A stretch of 64,000 nucleotides of DNA from Methylibium sp035762065 (GCF_035762065.1 NZ_DASTPW010000038.1:1-64000); one strand, 5' to 3'. Shown: positions 8,871-18,022, counted from the stretch's first letter. Notes: generated from the letters alone by a model not told the origin. Made by a program: numbers and translations.

Positions 8871-9886
8871 TGGCCGCTGTGCCCGCACCGGCCGCCACCG
8901 CCGCGCGCCCCGCGCGCTCGCCCTTGCTCGGCTACGCGCTGCTGTTCGCCGCGGTCGCGGCGCTCCCCTTCCTCGGCGCGTACCCCATCTTCGTGATGAA
9001 GGTGATGTGCTACGCGCTCTTCGCCTGCGCCTTCAACCTGCTGATCGGCTTCACCGGCCTGCTGAGCTTCGGCCATGCGGCCTTTCTCGGCGCCGCCGCC
9101 TATGCCGCCGGGCATGCGCTGAAGGTGTGGGGGCTGCCGGTGCCGCTGGGGCTGGCGTTCGGCGTCGGCGTCGCGGCGCTCGCCGGGCTGGCGTTCGGCT
9201 GGCTCGCGATCCGCCGCAGCGGCATCTACTTCTCGATGATCACGCTCGCGCTCGCGCAGATGCTGTACTTCTTCTTCCTGCAGGCGCCCTTCACCGGCGG
9301 GGAAGACGGCTTGCAATCGGTGCCGCGCGGCACGCTGTTCGGCCTGAACCTCGGCAACGACCTGACGCTGTACTACCTGGTGCTCGCGATCTTCGCGGCG
9401 GCGTTCTGGCTGATCTACCGCGTCGTGCACTCGCCGTTCGGCCAGGTGCTGACCTCGATCCGCGAGAACGAGGCGCGTGCCACCTCGCTGGGCTACGACG
9501 TCGACCGCTTCAAGCTCGTCGCCTTCGTGCTCAGCGCCGCGCTCGCCGGCCTGGCCGGCGCCACCAAGACGCTGGTGCTCGGCTTCGCGACGCTGACCGA
9601 TGCCGTCTGGACGACCTCCGGCGCGGTGATCCTGATGACGCTCGTGGGCGGCATGGGCACGATGGTCGGCCCGATCGTCGGCGCGCTGGTGATCATCGCG
9701 CTGGAGAACAAGATCGGCGACGCGGGCCGCTGGCTGGCCGAACTGACCGGCATCGGCTGGTTCAACGGGCTGGGTGAATCGGTGACGCTGGTGACCGGGC
9801 TGATCTTCATCGTCTGCGTGCTGGCGTTTCGCCGCGGCGTCGTCGGAGAAGGCCTACGGCTGTGGGAGCGCTGGCGCGCCCGCTGA
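8870..9886 (+). CDS. livM: Branched-chain amino acid type ABC permease LivM
   Basis: The second permease subunit of the importer (338 aa), with roughly nine hydrophobic segments and a short Ala/Pro-rich N-terminus. Family landmarks are LLIGFTGLLSFGHAAFLGAA near residues 57-76, SGIYFSMITLALAQMLYF, and the coupling loop FGQVLTSIRENEARATSLGY. It starts at ATG 8870, overlapping the livH stop, and closes the five-gene cluster. No terminator with a clear T-tract follows; the next gene begins about 120 bp downstream. Confidence 0.92.
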   Translation: MAAVPAPAATAARPARSPLLGYALLFAAVAALPFLGAYPIFVMKVMCYALFACAFNLLIGFTGLLSFGHAAFLGAAAYAAGHALKVWGLPVPLGLAFGVGVAALAGLAFGWLAIRRSGIYFSMITLALAQMLYFFFLQAPFTGGEDGLQSVPRGTLFGLNLGNDLTLYYLVLAIFAAAFWLIYRVVHSPFGQVLTSIRENEARATSLGYDVDRFKLVAFVLSAALAGLAGATKTLVLGFATLTDAVWTTSGAVILMTLVGGMGTMVGPIVGALVIIALENKIGDAGRWLAELTGIGWFNGLGESVTLVTGLIFIVCVLAFRRGVVGEGLRLWERWRAR

Positions 9887-10008
9887 GCCGCGCAAGCCCG
9901 CGCGCCGAGGTGCAAATTGACACGGCACGACGCGGGCCGCCCGCTATCGTGCGCCACCGGCCGCCGGCCCTGCGATGCGGCTCATCGCTCCACGAAAGAT
10001 CCCCCGAG

Positions 10009-11784
10009 ATGCCTGACGAACTTCGTGCCGGAGCTTCATCGACCTTGCGGCCGTCGCGCGCCCGGCGGCGGCAGCGCATCGCGGCGCTCACCGCGATGGC
10101 GGCCCTGCTGTCAGCCTGCGGCGGCGGAGGCGGGGGCGGCGACAGCCCTGCACCCGCACCGCCCTCGCCACCCACCAGCTCGACCTGCGCAGCACCGGCG
10201 CCCAACCCGGCGCTCGGCGTGAACCCGGGGCCGGTGCCGAGCCCGCCCGCGCCCAGCGGCGCCTTCGTGATCGTCGGCACCGCGACCTACGACTTCGTGC
10301 CGACCAACAGCACCGGCCGCGGCCTCGACTACGCCGGCACGACGCCGCGGCCGATTCGCGGCGCGACGGTGCAGCTGCTCGACGGCGCGAACAACGTGCT
10401 GGCCACCACGACGACCAGCGAGACCGGCTCCTACGGCTTCGGGCTGCCCAGCGCCCAGCCGGTGCGGGTGCGGGTGCGCGCGGAGATCCGGCGCAGCGGC
10501 TCGCCCAACGGCGACCGCAACTTCACGGTGCTCGACAACACCGCATCGAACGCGCTGTACGTGCTCGACTCCGCGCCGCTGACGCCGGCCGCCGGCTCGA
10601 ACACCGTCAACCTGAACGCCGCGTCCGGCTGGGGCGGCAGCAGCTACACCGGCACGCGCAGCGCCGGTCCCTTCGCCATCCTCGACGTCGCCTATGCCGC
10701 CCAGACCAAGGTCGCGAGTGCCGATCCGACCGTGACGCTCGCGCCGCTGCAGCTCTACTGGAGCCCCAACAACCAGCCCGCGGTCGGCAGCAGCGGCGGG
10801 CCCGACTTCCCTGCCGGCCTGATCGGCACCTCGTTCTTCACGTCGAGCGGCAGCACACGTTCGCTCTACCTGCTCGGCGCCGCCAACACCGACACCGACG
10901 AGTACGACAGCCACGTCGTCGCCCACGAGCTCGGCCACTACCTGCAAAGCGCGCTGTCGCGCGACGACAGCCCCGGCGGCGCGCACTCCACGCAGGACGA
11001 GCTCGACTTGCGCCTCGCGTTCTCGGAAGGCTGGGGCAATGCGTGGTCGGGCATGGCGCTCGGCAGCCCGCTCTACACCGATTCGCAGGGCAGCGGCCAG
11101 GCCGCGGGCTTCGCGATCAACGTCGGCACACCGCCGGGCGCCGGCGACCGCGGCGCCTATTCGGAAAGCTCGTCGCAGTACCTGCTGTGGACACTGCACC
11201 AGGACCCGGCGGTCGGCTTCACGCCGATCTACTCCTCGATGCGCGGGCTCGCCGCGGCGCCGACCTTCACGACGCTCTACAGCTTCGCCGCGCAGCTGAA
11301 GACGGCGCTCGCGAGCGCGGCCGCCTCGATCACGAGCCTGTGGGCCGGCCAGCAGATCGTCGCGCAGGACGCCTGCGGCAGCGGCGAATCGAACGCCGGC
11401 GCGAACGCGAGCAACCTGCCGGTCTACAAGGACTACGGCGCGACGGCCGGTGTGGTGCAGAACTATTGCGTCAACACCAGCAGCGATCCCGACAACGACG
11501 GCAACAAGCTCGGCCGCCACGTCTACGTCCGCTTCGCCTTGAGCGGCGCGCGCACGATCACCGCCACGCGCAGCGGCGGCAGCTTCACCGGCGCGTCGGA
11601 TCCCGACCTGGTGCTCGTGCGCTCCGACGGCAGCCGCAGCTTCGCGAACGCCGAGACCACGCCGACGCAAGCCCTGGTCACGACCTTGCCGGCCGGCACC
11701 CACGTGCTCGGGCTCGAGGACTTCAATCTCGAGGCGCCGGCGAACACGCCCGCCACCAGCTGCTTCAACCTCACGGTGAACTGA
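10009..11784 (+). CDS. Putative secreted zinc metalloprotease-like lipoprotein (HEXXH)
   Basis: A 591-residue exported protein that I cannot place in a named family. An Arg-rich N-terminus, a hydrophobic stretch and lipobox LLSAC (lipidated Cys37) are followed by a poly-Gly run and a Pro-rich linker. The body starts with a strand-rich region (GTATYDFVP onward) containing a carboxypeptidase-regulatory-like segment. His306-Glu307-x-x-His310 (HELGH) and Glu340 in SEGWGNAW resemble a gluzincin zinc site. The start at ATG 10009 gives the signal peptide directly. It overlaps the next gene (TGATG), and a paralogue lacking the zinc ligands follows at 12501. Protease activity is inferred from the motif only. 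Confidence 0.75.
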   Translation: MPDELRAGASSTLRPSRARRRQRIAALTAMAALLSACGGGGGGGDSPAPAPPSPPTSSTCAAPAPNPALGVNPGPVPSPPAPSGAFVIVGTATYDFVPTNSTGRGLDYAGTTPRPIRGATVQLLDGANNVLATTTTSETGSYGFGLPSAQPVRVRVRAEIRRSGSPNGDRNFTVLDNTASNALYVLDSAPLTPAAGSNTVNLNAASGWGGSSYTGTRSAGPFAILDVAYAAQTKVASADPTVTLAPLQLYWSPNNQPAVGSSGGPDFPAGLIGTSFFTSSGSTRSLYLLGAANTDTDEYDSHVVAHELGHYLQSALSRDDSPGGAHSTQDELDLRLAFSEGWGNAWSGMALGSPLYTDSQGSGQAAGFAINVGTPPGAGDRGAYSESSSQYLLWTLHQDPAVGFTPIYSSMRGLAAAPTFTTLYSFAAQLKTALASAAASITSLWAGQQIVAQDACGSGESNAGANASNLPVYKDYGATAGVVQNYCVNTSSDPDNDGNKLGRHVYVRFALSGARTITATRSGGSFTGASDPDLVLVRSDGSRSFANAETTPTQALVTTLPAGTHVLGLEDFNLEAPANTPATSCFNLTVN

Positions 11785-12356
11785 TGAACGGCCTCGCTCG
11801 CCTCCCCCGCCTTCCTCGGCTCGCGCGCCCGCTGGCGTTTGCGCTGGCGGCCGCGCTCGCCTCGACCGCCTCGGCCGGCTCCGACGGCATCCGGCCGCCG
11901 AACGCCACTGCGCCGTCGAAGCCGGCCGCGCCGCGCTGGACCGACGCCGCCGCCAAGCACGGCGGCTCCGGCATCCGCCTTCGCTACGAGGTCCCTGCCG
12001 CGCTGCAGGCCGGCGTACCGGCCGAACTGCAGCTGCAGTTCAGCGGCATCGGCGCCGCGGACGCCCGTGTCGAGCTGCGCGCACCGCAAGGCGCGAGCCT
12101 GACCGACACGAGCGGCAACGCCGTCGGCAGCGTCGCGCTGCCGGCCGGCCGGACGACGACGCTGCGGCTGCGCCTCACCCCGGCGCTCGACGGCCTGCAA
12201 ACGCTCGACGTCTTCACCTCGCAGGCTCAGCGGCTCAGTGCGCAGTCGGTGCCTTTGAAGGTCGGCAGCGGCAAACCGGACCTGAAGACGATGGGCAAGC
12301 CGCAGACGATGCCCGATGGCGAGAAGGTGATCTCGCTGCCTGCGCAGACGCGCTGA
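11784..12356 (+). CDS. Small exported protein of unknown function
   Basis: A 190-residue protein with a clear signal peptide (basic and Pro/Leu-rich start, Ala-rich core, cleavage near ASTASA at about residue 31). The mature part looks like one beta-sandwich domain, with alternating hydrophobic residues around IRLRYEVPAALQAGVPAELQ and a later LPAGRTTTLRLRLTPALDG. Its ATG overlaps the stop of the metalloprotease-like gene, so the two are translationally coupled and likely work together. It lies exactly between the two paralogues. It could be a chaperone, inhibitor or accessory domain, but nothing decides this. Confidence 0.7.
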   Translation: MNGLARLPRLPRLARPLAFALAAALASTASAGSDGIRPPNATAPSKPAAPRWTDAAAKHGGSGIRLRYEVPAALQAGVPAELQLQFSGIGAADARVELRAPQGASLTDTSGNAVGSVALPAGRTTTLRLRLTPALDGLQTLDVFTSQAQRLSAQSVPLKVGSGKPDLKTMGKPQTMPDGEKVISLPAQTR

Positions 12357-12500
12357 AGCGCGTGGCGCGTGGCGCGTGCGGCATTCGACGCAGAGCCGGT
12401 CTTCGTGGTCCTTTTCGGCGGATGCCGCGACGCCCGCCTGAGTAGTCTTTCGCGCGTTGCGCCCTGCGCGTTGACGCCGCTCGAACGCGGCTCGCCGGAC

Positions 12501-14267
12501 ATGTTGGACTCCGCCCTCGACACCCGGAGGCCCGCGCCGCTCGCCCGCGAGCGCTTGCAGCGCCTGTGCTCGATCGCCGCGTGGATCGCCGCCGCGACGG
12601 CCTGCGGCGGCGGCGTCGACTCCCCGGTACCGCCGCCGGTTGCGGTGGAAGCACCGGCGCCGGGGCCGGAGCCGACCCCCGGGGCGCCCGCCCCGGGCCC
12701 GAGCCCGGCCCCCGGACCCGGTCCGGCGCCGGCCCCCGGGCCGGTGCCGCCTTCGCCGGCTCCGTCGCCGACACCCGGCGGCTTCACGATCAGCGGCCGC
12801 GCGACCTACGACTTCGTGCCCGCGCGCGCCAACGGCATCGGACTGGACTACGCCGCCACCGTCGCCCGGCCGATCCGCGGCGCGACCGTCTGGCTTGTCG
12901 ATGCCGACGACCTCTTCATTGCGGAGGCGACGACCGACGCCGACGGCAACTACCAGTTAACGACCACGACGGCGCGGCCGATGTTCGTGCGCGTGTACGC
13001 CGAGATCTTCCGCAGCGACGGTGCGCCGGGCGGCGGGCGCAACATCACGGTGCGCGACAACACCGCCTTCGACGCGCTCTACCAGCTGCAAGGCGCGGTG
13101 TTCACGCCCGCGGCCGCCGCCACCACGCAAAACCTGCATGCGGCCTCCGGCTGGGGCGGCAGCAGCTACACCGGTCCGCGCGTCGCGGCGCCCTTCGCGG
13201 TGCTCGACGTGGCGTATGCGGCGCAGGCCAAGGTCGCCTCGGTGAGCACGGTCGACCTGCCGACGCTCTTCATCGCCTGGAGCCCGTCGAACCGCGCGAT
13301 CGACGGCGACGTGACGGCCGGCGAGATCGGCGCCTCGCGCTACGAGAACCCGGTGTCGATCTACCTGCTCGGCGCCGCCGATGCCGACACCGACGAGTAC
13401 GACCGCCACGTCGTCGCTCGCGAGCTTGGCTCCTGGCTGCAGACCGCGTTGTCGCGCGATGTCGTGCTCGAAGGAACGCACGGCAGCGCCGACCGGCTCG
13501 ACATGGTCGATGCTTTCTCGCACGGCTGGGCCACCGCCTGGGCGGCCATGCTGCTGGACGACCCGGTGTTCACCAACGCGAGCGGCGCCGGCCAGGCCGG
13601 CGGGTCGGCCGTCAACCTCGGCACCGCGCCGGCGGCGAACCGCGGCTGGTATGCGGAAGCCTCGGTCGCGCACCTGCTGTGGGCGGCGCACCAGACGAGC
13701 GGCATCGGCTACGCGCCGATCCATCAAGCCTTCGTCGCGCTGGCGCAGGCGCCGACCTTCCCGAGCATCTACAGCTTCACCGCCGCGTTGAAGGCCCGGG
13801 CGCCGGCCGCGGCGGCGACGATCGACGGCCTGTGGGCCGGGCAGAACGTCGTCGCGCAGGACGCCTACGGCGCCGGCGAATCGAACAACGGCGGGAGCGC
13901 GGCCAACCTGCCCGTCTACAAGACCCATGTCGCCGCTCTCGGCGCAACGCAGAACTATTGCGTCAACGGCAGCAACGGCACGCCGAACAAGCTCGGCAAC
14001 CGCGTCTACATCCGCTTCGGCTTCAGCGGCACCCGCACGATCACCGCCACCCGCATCAGTTCGACCGGCAACGCGCTAACCGACCCGGACTTCCGCCTGA
14101 TCACTGCCGCAGGCGAGCAGGATTTCGCGCTGTCCGGCGATCCCGATGAAGAAGTACTGCCCGACGTGGCACTGCCGGCCGGCACCCACGTGATGGCGCT
14201 GTACGACTACAACATGCTCGACAGCGGCAGCAGCGGCACGAGCTGCTTCGACGTCAGGGTGGACTGA
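12501..14267 (+). CDS. Degenerate paralogue of the metalloprotease-like lipoprotein
   Basis: A 588-residue protein clearly homologous along its length to the 10009-11784 product; both share TYDFVP, IRGATV, ASGWGGSSYTG, LWAGQ and QNYCVN segments. The N-terminus has a weak lipobox (ATAC) and then a long Pro/Gly/Ala repeat linker. At the active-site position HELGH has become RELGS (Arg307, Ser311), and the presumed third ligand Glu is His341. It should therefore be catalytically dead as a zinc protease. The reading frame is intact, so this is a pseudoenzyme rather than a pseudogene. ATG 12501 was chosen because it puts the hydrophobic signal segment near the N-terminus. Confidence 0.72.
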   Translation: MLDSALDTRRPAPLARERLQRLCSIAAWIAAATACGGGVDSPVPPPVAVEAPAPGPEPTPGAPAPGPSPAPGPGPAPAPGPVPPSPAPSPTPGGFTISGRATYDFVPARANGIGLDYAATVARPIRGATVWLVDADDLFIAEATTDADGNYQLTTTTARPMFVRVYAEIFRSDGAPGGGRNITVRDNTAFDALYQLQGAVFTPAAAATTQNLHAASGWGGSSYTGPRVAAPFAVLDVAYAAQAKVASVSTVDLPTLFIAWSPSNRAIDGDVTAGEIGASRYENPVSIYLLGAADADTDEYDRHVVARELGSWLQTALSRDVVLEGTHGSADRLDMVDAFSHGWATAWAAMLLDDPVFTNASGAGQAGGSAVNLGTAPAANRGWYAEASVAHLLWAAHQTSGIGYAPIHQAFVALAQAPTFPSIYSFTAALKARAPAAAATIDGLWAGQNVVAQDAYGAGESNNGGSAANLPVYKTHVAALGATQNYCVNGSNGTPNKLGNRVYIRFGFSGTRTITATRISSTGNALTDPDFRLITAAGEQDFALSGDPDEEVLPDVALPAGTHVMALYDYNMLDSGSSGTSCFDVRVD

Positions 14268-14304
14268 GCGCCGGCGCGGCGCGGCGCGTCACGGCGCGCG
14301 AGCT

Positions 14305-15009
14305 TCAGCGCCCGCGTGCGCCGAACAGCGCCTCGCCCACGCGCACGATCGTCGAGCCTTCGGCCACGGCGGCTTCGAGGTCGGCGCTCATGCCCATCGA
14401 CAGCGTGTCGAGCGCGAGTCCTTCGTCGGCGTTCAGGCGATCGAGCAGTTCCCGCAGCGCACGATGTGGCGCGCGCTGGGAGGCGGCATCGGCGGCCGGC
14501 TCGGGGATCGCCATCAGGCCGCGCAGGCGCAGGCCAGGCAGGGCCGCGACCGCCTTCGCCAGCGCGGCGGCCTCGGCCGGCGCGACGCCGCTCTTGCTCG
14601 GCTCGCCGCTGATGTTGACCTGCAGGCACACCGAAAGCGGCGCCATGCCGGCCGGCCGCTGCTGCGAAAGCCGCTCGGCGACCTTGAGCCGATCGACCGA
14701 ATGCACCCAGTCGAAGGCCGCGGCGACCGCGCGCGTCTTGTTGCTCTGCAGCGGGCCGATCAAATGCCACTCGACCGCGTGCCGCGGCACGCCGAGCGCG
14801 GCGAGCGCCTCGATCTTGTCGAGCCCCTCCTGGACATAGTTCTCGCCGAAGCGCGCGAGCCCGGCGCCAAAGGCGTCACGCACCGCCGAGGCCGGCTGCA
14901 GCTTGCTCACGCCGAGCAGCGTGACGCTTGCCACGTCGCGCCGCGCCGCGGCGCAGGCGCTCGCGATGCGGCCCTTCACGGCCTCCAGCTTGTCGGTGAT
15001 CGTCGCCAT
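14305..15009 (-). CDS. yggS: YggS/PROSC-family pyridoxal phosphate homeostasis protein
   Basis: A 234-residue cytosolic PLP-binding TIM-barrel protein of the YggS/PLPBP family, which buffers free PLP and has no known enzymatic activity. The PLP-binding lysine is Lys36 in LLGVSKLQP. Other family segments are FGENYVQEGLDKI, WHLIGPLQSNK, VNISGEPSKSG and LSMGMSADLEAAV (phosphate-binding region). It is transcribed divergently from pilT with only about 50 bp between starts. The arrangement yggS / pilT-pilU is widespread in proteobacteria. Confidence 0.93.
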   Translation of the reverse strand: MATITDKLEAVKGRIASACAAARRDVASVTLLGVSKLQPASAVRDAFGAGLARFGENYVQEGLDKIEALAALGVPRHAVEWHLIGPLQSNKTRAVAAAFDWVHSVDRLKVAERLSQQRPAGMAPLSVCLQVNISGEPSKSGVAPAEAAALAKAVAALPGLRLRGLMAIPEPAADAASQRAPHRALRELLDRLNADEGLALDTLSMGMSADLEAAVAEGSTIVRVGEALFGARGR

Positions 15010-15059
15010 AATCGTTTGAACACTCTGTCGCGAGGCCGTGAAGCGGCTCGCCGACCCCC

Positions 15060-16103
15060 ATGGACATCACCCAGCTGCTGGCCTTCTCGGTCAAGAACAA
15101 GGCCTCGGACCTGCACCTGTCGGCCGGACTGCCGCCGATGATCCGGGTGCATGGCGACGTGCGGCGCATCAACGTGGATCCGCTGGACCACAAGAACGTG
15201 CACGACATGGTGTACGACATCATGAACGATGCGCAGCGCAAGGCCTACGAGGAGACGCTCGAATGCGACTTCTCGTTCGAGATCCAGGGCCTCGCGCGTT
15301 TCCGCGTCAACGCCTTCAACCAGAACCGCGGCTCGGGCGCCGTCTTCCGCACCATCCCGAGCAAGATCCTGACGCTCGAGCAGCTCAACGCGCCGAAGAT
15401 CTTCGCGGAGCTTTCGCTGCGCCCGCGCGGCCTGGTGCTGGTGACCGGGCCGACCGGCTCGGGCAAGTCGACCACGCTGGCCGGCATGGTCAACCACATG
15501 AACGAAAACGAGTACGGGCACATCCTCACCGTCGAGGACCCGATCGAGTTCGTGCACGAATCGAAGCGCTGCCTGATCAACCAGCGCGAGGTCGGCCCGC
15601 ACACGCTGAGCTTCAACAACGCCCTGCGCTCTGCGCTGCGCGAGGACCCCGACGCGATCCTCGTCGGCGAGATGCGCGACCTGGAGACCATCCGCCTCGC
15701 GCTCACCGCCGCCGAGACCGGCCACCTCGTCTTCGGAACGCTGCACACGAGCAGCGCGGCGAAGACGATCGACCGCGTGATCGACGTCTTCCCCGCCGCC
15801 GAGAAGGACATGGTGCGCGCGATGCTGTCGGAGTCGCTGATCGGCGTGATCTCGCAGACGCTGTGCAAGCTCAAGGACGGCTCGGGCCGCGTGGCGGCGC
15901 ACGAGATCATGCTCGGCACGCCGGCGATCCGGAACCTCATCCGCGAGGCCAAGGTCGCGCAGATGTACAGCTCGATCCAGACCGGCAACGCGATGGGCAT
16001 GCAGACGCTCGACCAGAACCTGTCCGACCTGGTGCGGCGCAACGTCATCACGCCGGCCGAGGCGCGCGGCAAGGCGAAGACGCCGGAGAACTTCCCGGGC
16101 TGA
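15060..16103 (+). CDS. pilT: Type IV pilus retraction ATPase PilT
   Basis: A 347-residue hexameric motor ATPase that depolymerises type IV pili and drives twitching motility. It has an N-terminal PAS-like domain and a RecA-like core with Walker A GPTGSGKST (130-138). The Asp box is near LTVEDPIEFVHES, Walker B is DAILVGEMRD, and the His box is GHLVFGTLHT. The C-terminal MGMQTLDQNL segment is also typical. It is followed by a cyclic-nucleotide-binding protein and pilU, apparently as one operon. Pilin and assembly genes are not in the window. Confidence 0.96.
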   Translation: MDITQLLAFSVKNKASDLHLSAGLPPMIRVHGDVRRINVDPLDHKNVHDMVYDIMNDAQRKAYEETLECDFSFEIQGLARFRVNAFNQNRGSGAVFRTIPSKILTLEQLNAPKIFAELSLRPRGLVLVTGPTGSGKSTTLAGMVNHMNENEYGHILTVEDPIEFVHESKRCLINQREVGPHTLSFNNALRSALREDPDAILVGEMRDLETIRLALTAAETGHLVFGTLHTSSAAKTIDRVIDVFPAAEKDMVRAMLSESLIGVISQTLCKLKDGSGRVAAHEIMLGTPAIRNLIREAKVAQMYSSIQTGNAMGMQTLDQNLSDLVRRNVITPAEARGKAKTPENFPG

Positions 16104-16137
16104 GGCCCGTATCGCGCTCGCTGCCGAGCCGTTCGCG

Positions 16138-16743
16138 ATGAAGAAGTTCGAGCCCGCTCAGGACGGCGACGAGTCGCGACCCGCGCCGCTGGACGCCGAC
16201 GAGCGGACCGAGGCGCCGACCGACGTGTCCTGGCCGGCGCGCGCCGCGAAAATTTCTGCCAAGCCGCACCCGCGCGACGCCGGCACGGCGCTCTTCATGC
16301 AGCTGTGGCGCAGCGACGGCCACGGCCTCGAGCTGAACGACGCCGAGATGCGCGCGCTTGCGCAGTACCTCGACTTCGCGCTGGTGCCGGCCGGTGCCGA
16401 GCTGATCGCCCAGGACGAGCGCGGCGACTTCCTGCTCGTGCTGCTGGAAGGCCGCATCGGCGTGGAGCACGTGCGGCCGAGCGGCGAGCGGCCGCGGCTG
16501 GCCGAGGCGCGCGCGGGCGACCTGCTCGGCGAGATGTCGCTGCTCGATGCCGGCCCGCGGTCGACCGCCTGCACGACGCGCACGCCGTGCCTCGTCGCGG
16601 TGCTCGAAGCGCGCCGGCTCGACGCGATGATGGAAAGTGCGCCGCGGCTTGCGCTGGCGGTCGTCACCGCGCTCGCGCGCAGGCTTTCGCTGCGCCTGCG
16701 CGAGGTGAGCGCGCGGCTGTCGGCCTTGCTCGGCGGCGCCTGA
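16138..16743 (+). CDS. Cyclic-nucleotide-binding domain protein between pilT and pilU
   Basis: A 201-residue cytoplasmic protein with a charged, probably disordered N-terminus (about 1-60). A single cNMP-binding fold follows (about 75-185). The phosphate-binding cassette is recognisable as GDLLGEMSLLDAGPRSTACT, with the Gly-Glu pair and the downstream Arg typical of cAMP or cGMP binders. There is no helix-turn-helix, so it is not a Crp-type transcription factor. Placement between the two retraction ATPase genes suggests it couples a cyclic nucleotide to pilus retraction. That role is inference from context. Confidence 0.85.
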   Translation: MKKFEPAQDGDESRPAPLDADERTEAPTDVSWPARAAKISAKPHPRDAGTALFMQLWRSDGHGLELNDAEMRALAQYLDFALVPAGAELIAQDERGDFLLVLLEGRIGVEHVRPSGERPRLAEARAGDLLGEMSLLDAGPRSTACTTRTPCLVAVLEARRLDAMMESAPRLALAVVTALARRLSLRLREVSARLSALLGGA

Positions 16744-16766
16744 CCGAACACACCGGGAGTTGGACC

Positions 16767-17903
16767 ATGGAACGCGACCAGGCCTCGAAATTCGTCAACG
16801 ACCTGCTGCGGCTGATGATCAGCCGCAACGGCTCGGACCTCTTCCTCACTGCCGATTTCCCGCCGGCGGTGAAGGTCGACGGCCGCGTCACCAAGGTCTC
16901 GCCGCAGCCGCTGACGCCGCAGCACACGATCGCGCTGGCGCGGGCGATCATGAACGACAAGCAGGCGGCCGAGTTCGAGAAGACCAAGGAGTGCAACTTC
17001 GCGGTCGCGCCGACCGGCATCGGGCGCTTCCGGGTCAACGCCTTCGTGCAGCAGGGGCACGTTGGCCTGGTGATGCGGGTGATTCCGCAGAAGCTGCCGA
17101 CCATCGATTCGCTCGGCCTGCCGCAGATCCTGAAGGACGTGGCCGAGACCAAGCGCGGGCTGGTCATCTTCGTGGGTGCGACCGGCTCGGGCAAGAGCAC
17201 CTCGCTCGCGGCGATGGTCGATCACCGCAACGAGAACTCGCAGGGCCACATCATTACGATCGAGGACCCGGTCGAGTTCGTGCATCCGCACAAGAACTGC
17301 ATCGTCACGCAGCGCGAGGTCGGCCTCGACACCGACGGCTGGGAGATGGCGCTGAAGAACACGCTGCGCCAGGCGCCCGACGTGATCCTGATGGGCGAGA
17401 TCCGCGACCGCGAGACGATGGACCACGCGGTGGCCTTCGCCGAGACCGGCCACCTGTGCATGGCGACGCTGCACGCCAACAGCGCGAACCAGGCGCTTGA
17501 CCGGATCATCAACTTCTTCCCCGAGGAGCGGCGCGCGCAGCTGCTCATGGACCTGTCGCTGAACCTGAAGGGCCTGATCTCGCAGCGGCTGCTTCCGCGG
17601 CAGGAGGGCAAGGGCCGCGTCGCGGCGGTCGAGATCCTGCTCAACACGCCGCTGGTGGCCGACCTGATCTTCAAGGGCGAGGTGCAGGACATCAAGGACC
17701 TGATGAAGCGCAGCCGCGAGCTCGGCATGCAGACCTTCGACCAGAGCCTGTTCGACCTTTATGAAAGCCAGCAGGTCACCTACGAGGACGCGCTGCGCAA
17801 CGCCGACTCGGTGAACGACCTGCGGCTGCAGATCAAGCTCAACAGCGCCCGGGCGCGCAACCAGGATTTGGCCGCGGGCACCGAAGGCCTCACCTACGGC
17901 TGA
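16767..17903 (+). CDS. pilU: PilT-like accessory retraction ATPase PilU
   Basis: A PilT-dependent accessory retraction ATPase of 378 aa. Walker A GATGSGKST is at 137-145, with ITIEDPVEFVHPHK, DVILMGEIRDRETM (Walker B), GHLCMATLHANSAN and a final GMQTFDQSLFDLYE. Compared with PilT it has the longer C-terminal tail usual for PilU. ATG 16767 was chosen because it starts the PilU homology (MERDQASKFVNDLLRLM). It ends the pilT operon, and a repeat-like hairpin region follows. Confidence 0.95.
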   Translation: MERDQASKFVNDLLRLMISRNGSDLFLTADFPPAVKVDGRVTKVSPQPLTPQHTIALARAIMNDKQAAEFEKTKECNFAVAPTGIGRFRVNAFVQQGHVGLVMRVIPQKLPTIDSLGLPQILKDVAETKRGLVIFVGATGSGKSTSLAAMVDHRNENSQGHIITIEDPVEFVHPHKNCIVTQREVGLDTDGWEMALKNTLRQAPDVILMGEIRDRETMDHAVAFAETGHLCMATLHANSANQALDRIINFFPEERRAQLLMDLSLNLKGLISQRLLPRQEGKGRVAAVEILLNTPLVADLIFKGEVQDIKDLMKRSRELGMQTFDQSLFDLYESQQVTYEDALRNADSVNDLRLQIKLNSARARNQDLAAGTEGLTYG

Positions 17904-17910
17904 TGAAATG

Positions 17911-17998
17911 AGCCACCCCCGTTGCGGCTTCGCCGCGCTCCCTCAAGGGGGCGCCGCCGGCAGACCGGCAAAGCCGGATCTGCGGCGGCTGCTCGCCA
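17911..17998. repeat. Extragenic palindromic (REP-like) element
   Basis: A compact block of inverted repeats lies between pilU and the next gene. First comes CCCCC, a small GCGGCTTCGCCGC hairpin and a GGGGG partner (CCTCAAGGGGG). Then GCCGCCGGCAGACCGGC nearly pairs with GCCGGATCTGCGGCGGC across an AAA loop. From memory, similar CCACCCCCGTTGCGGC-type elements are scattered between genes in Burkholderiales; a second copy was not found in this window. It may also end transcription of the pil operon. Confidence 0.6.
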
Positions 17999-18022
17999 AC
18001 GCAAAAACTTGAGACGTTCACG

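Noticed and set aside
9917..9950. Consensus TTGACA at 9917 with TATCGT at 9945 as a promoter for the metalloprotease-like gene
   Set aside because: The spacer is 22 bp, too long for a sigma-70 promoter, and no better -10 is in place.
12359..12379. Three tandem GCGCGTG units after the small exported protein gene
   Set aside because: Too short and low in complexity in a very GC-rich genome to call a functional repeat.
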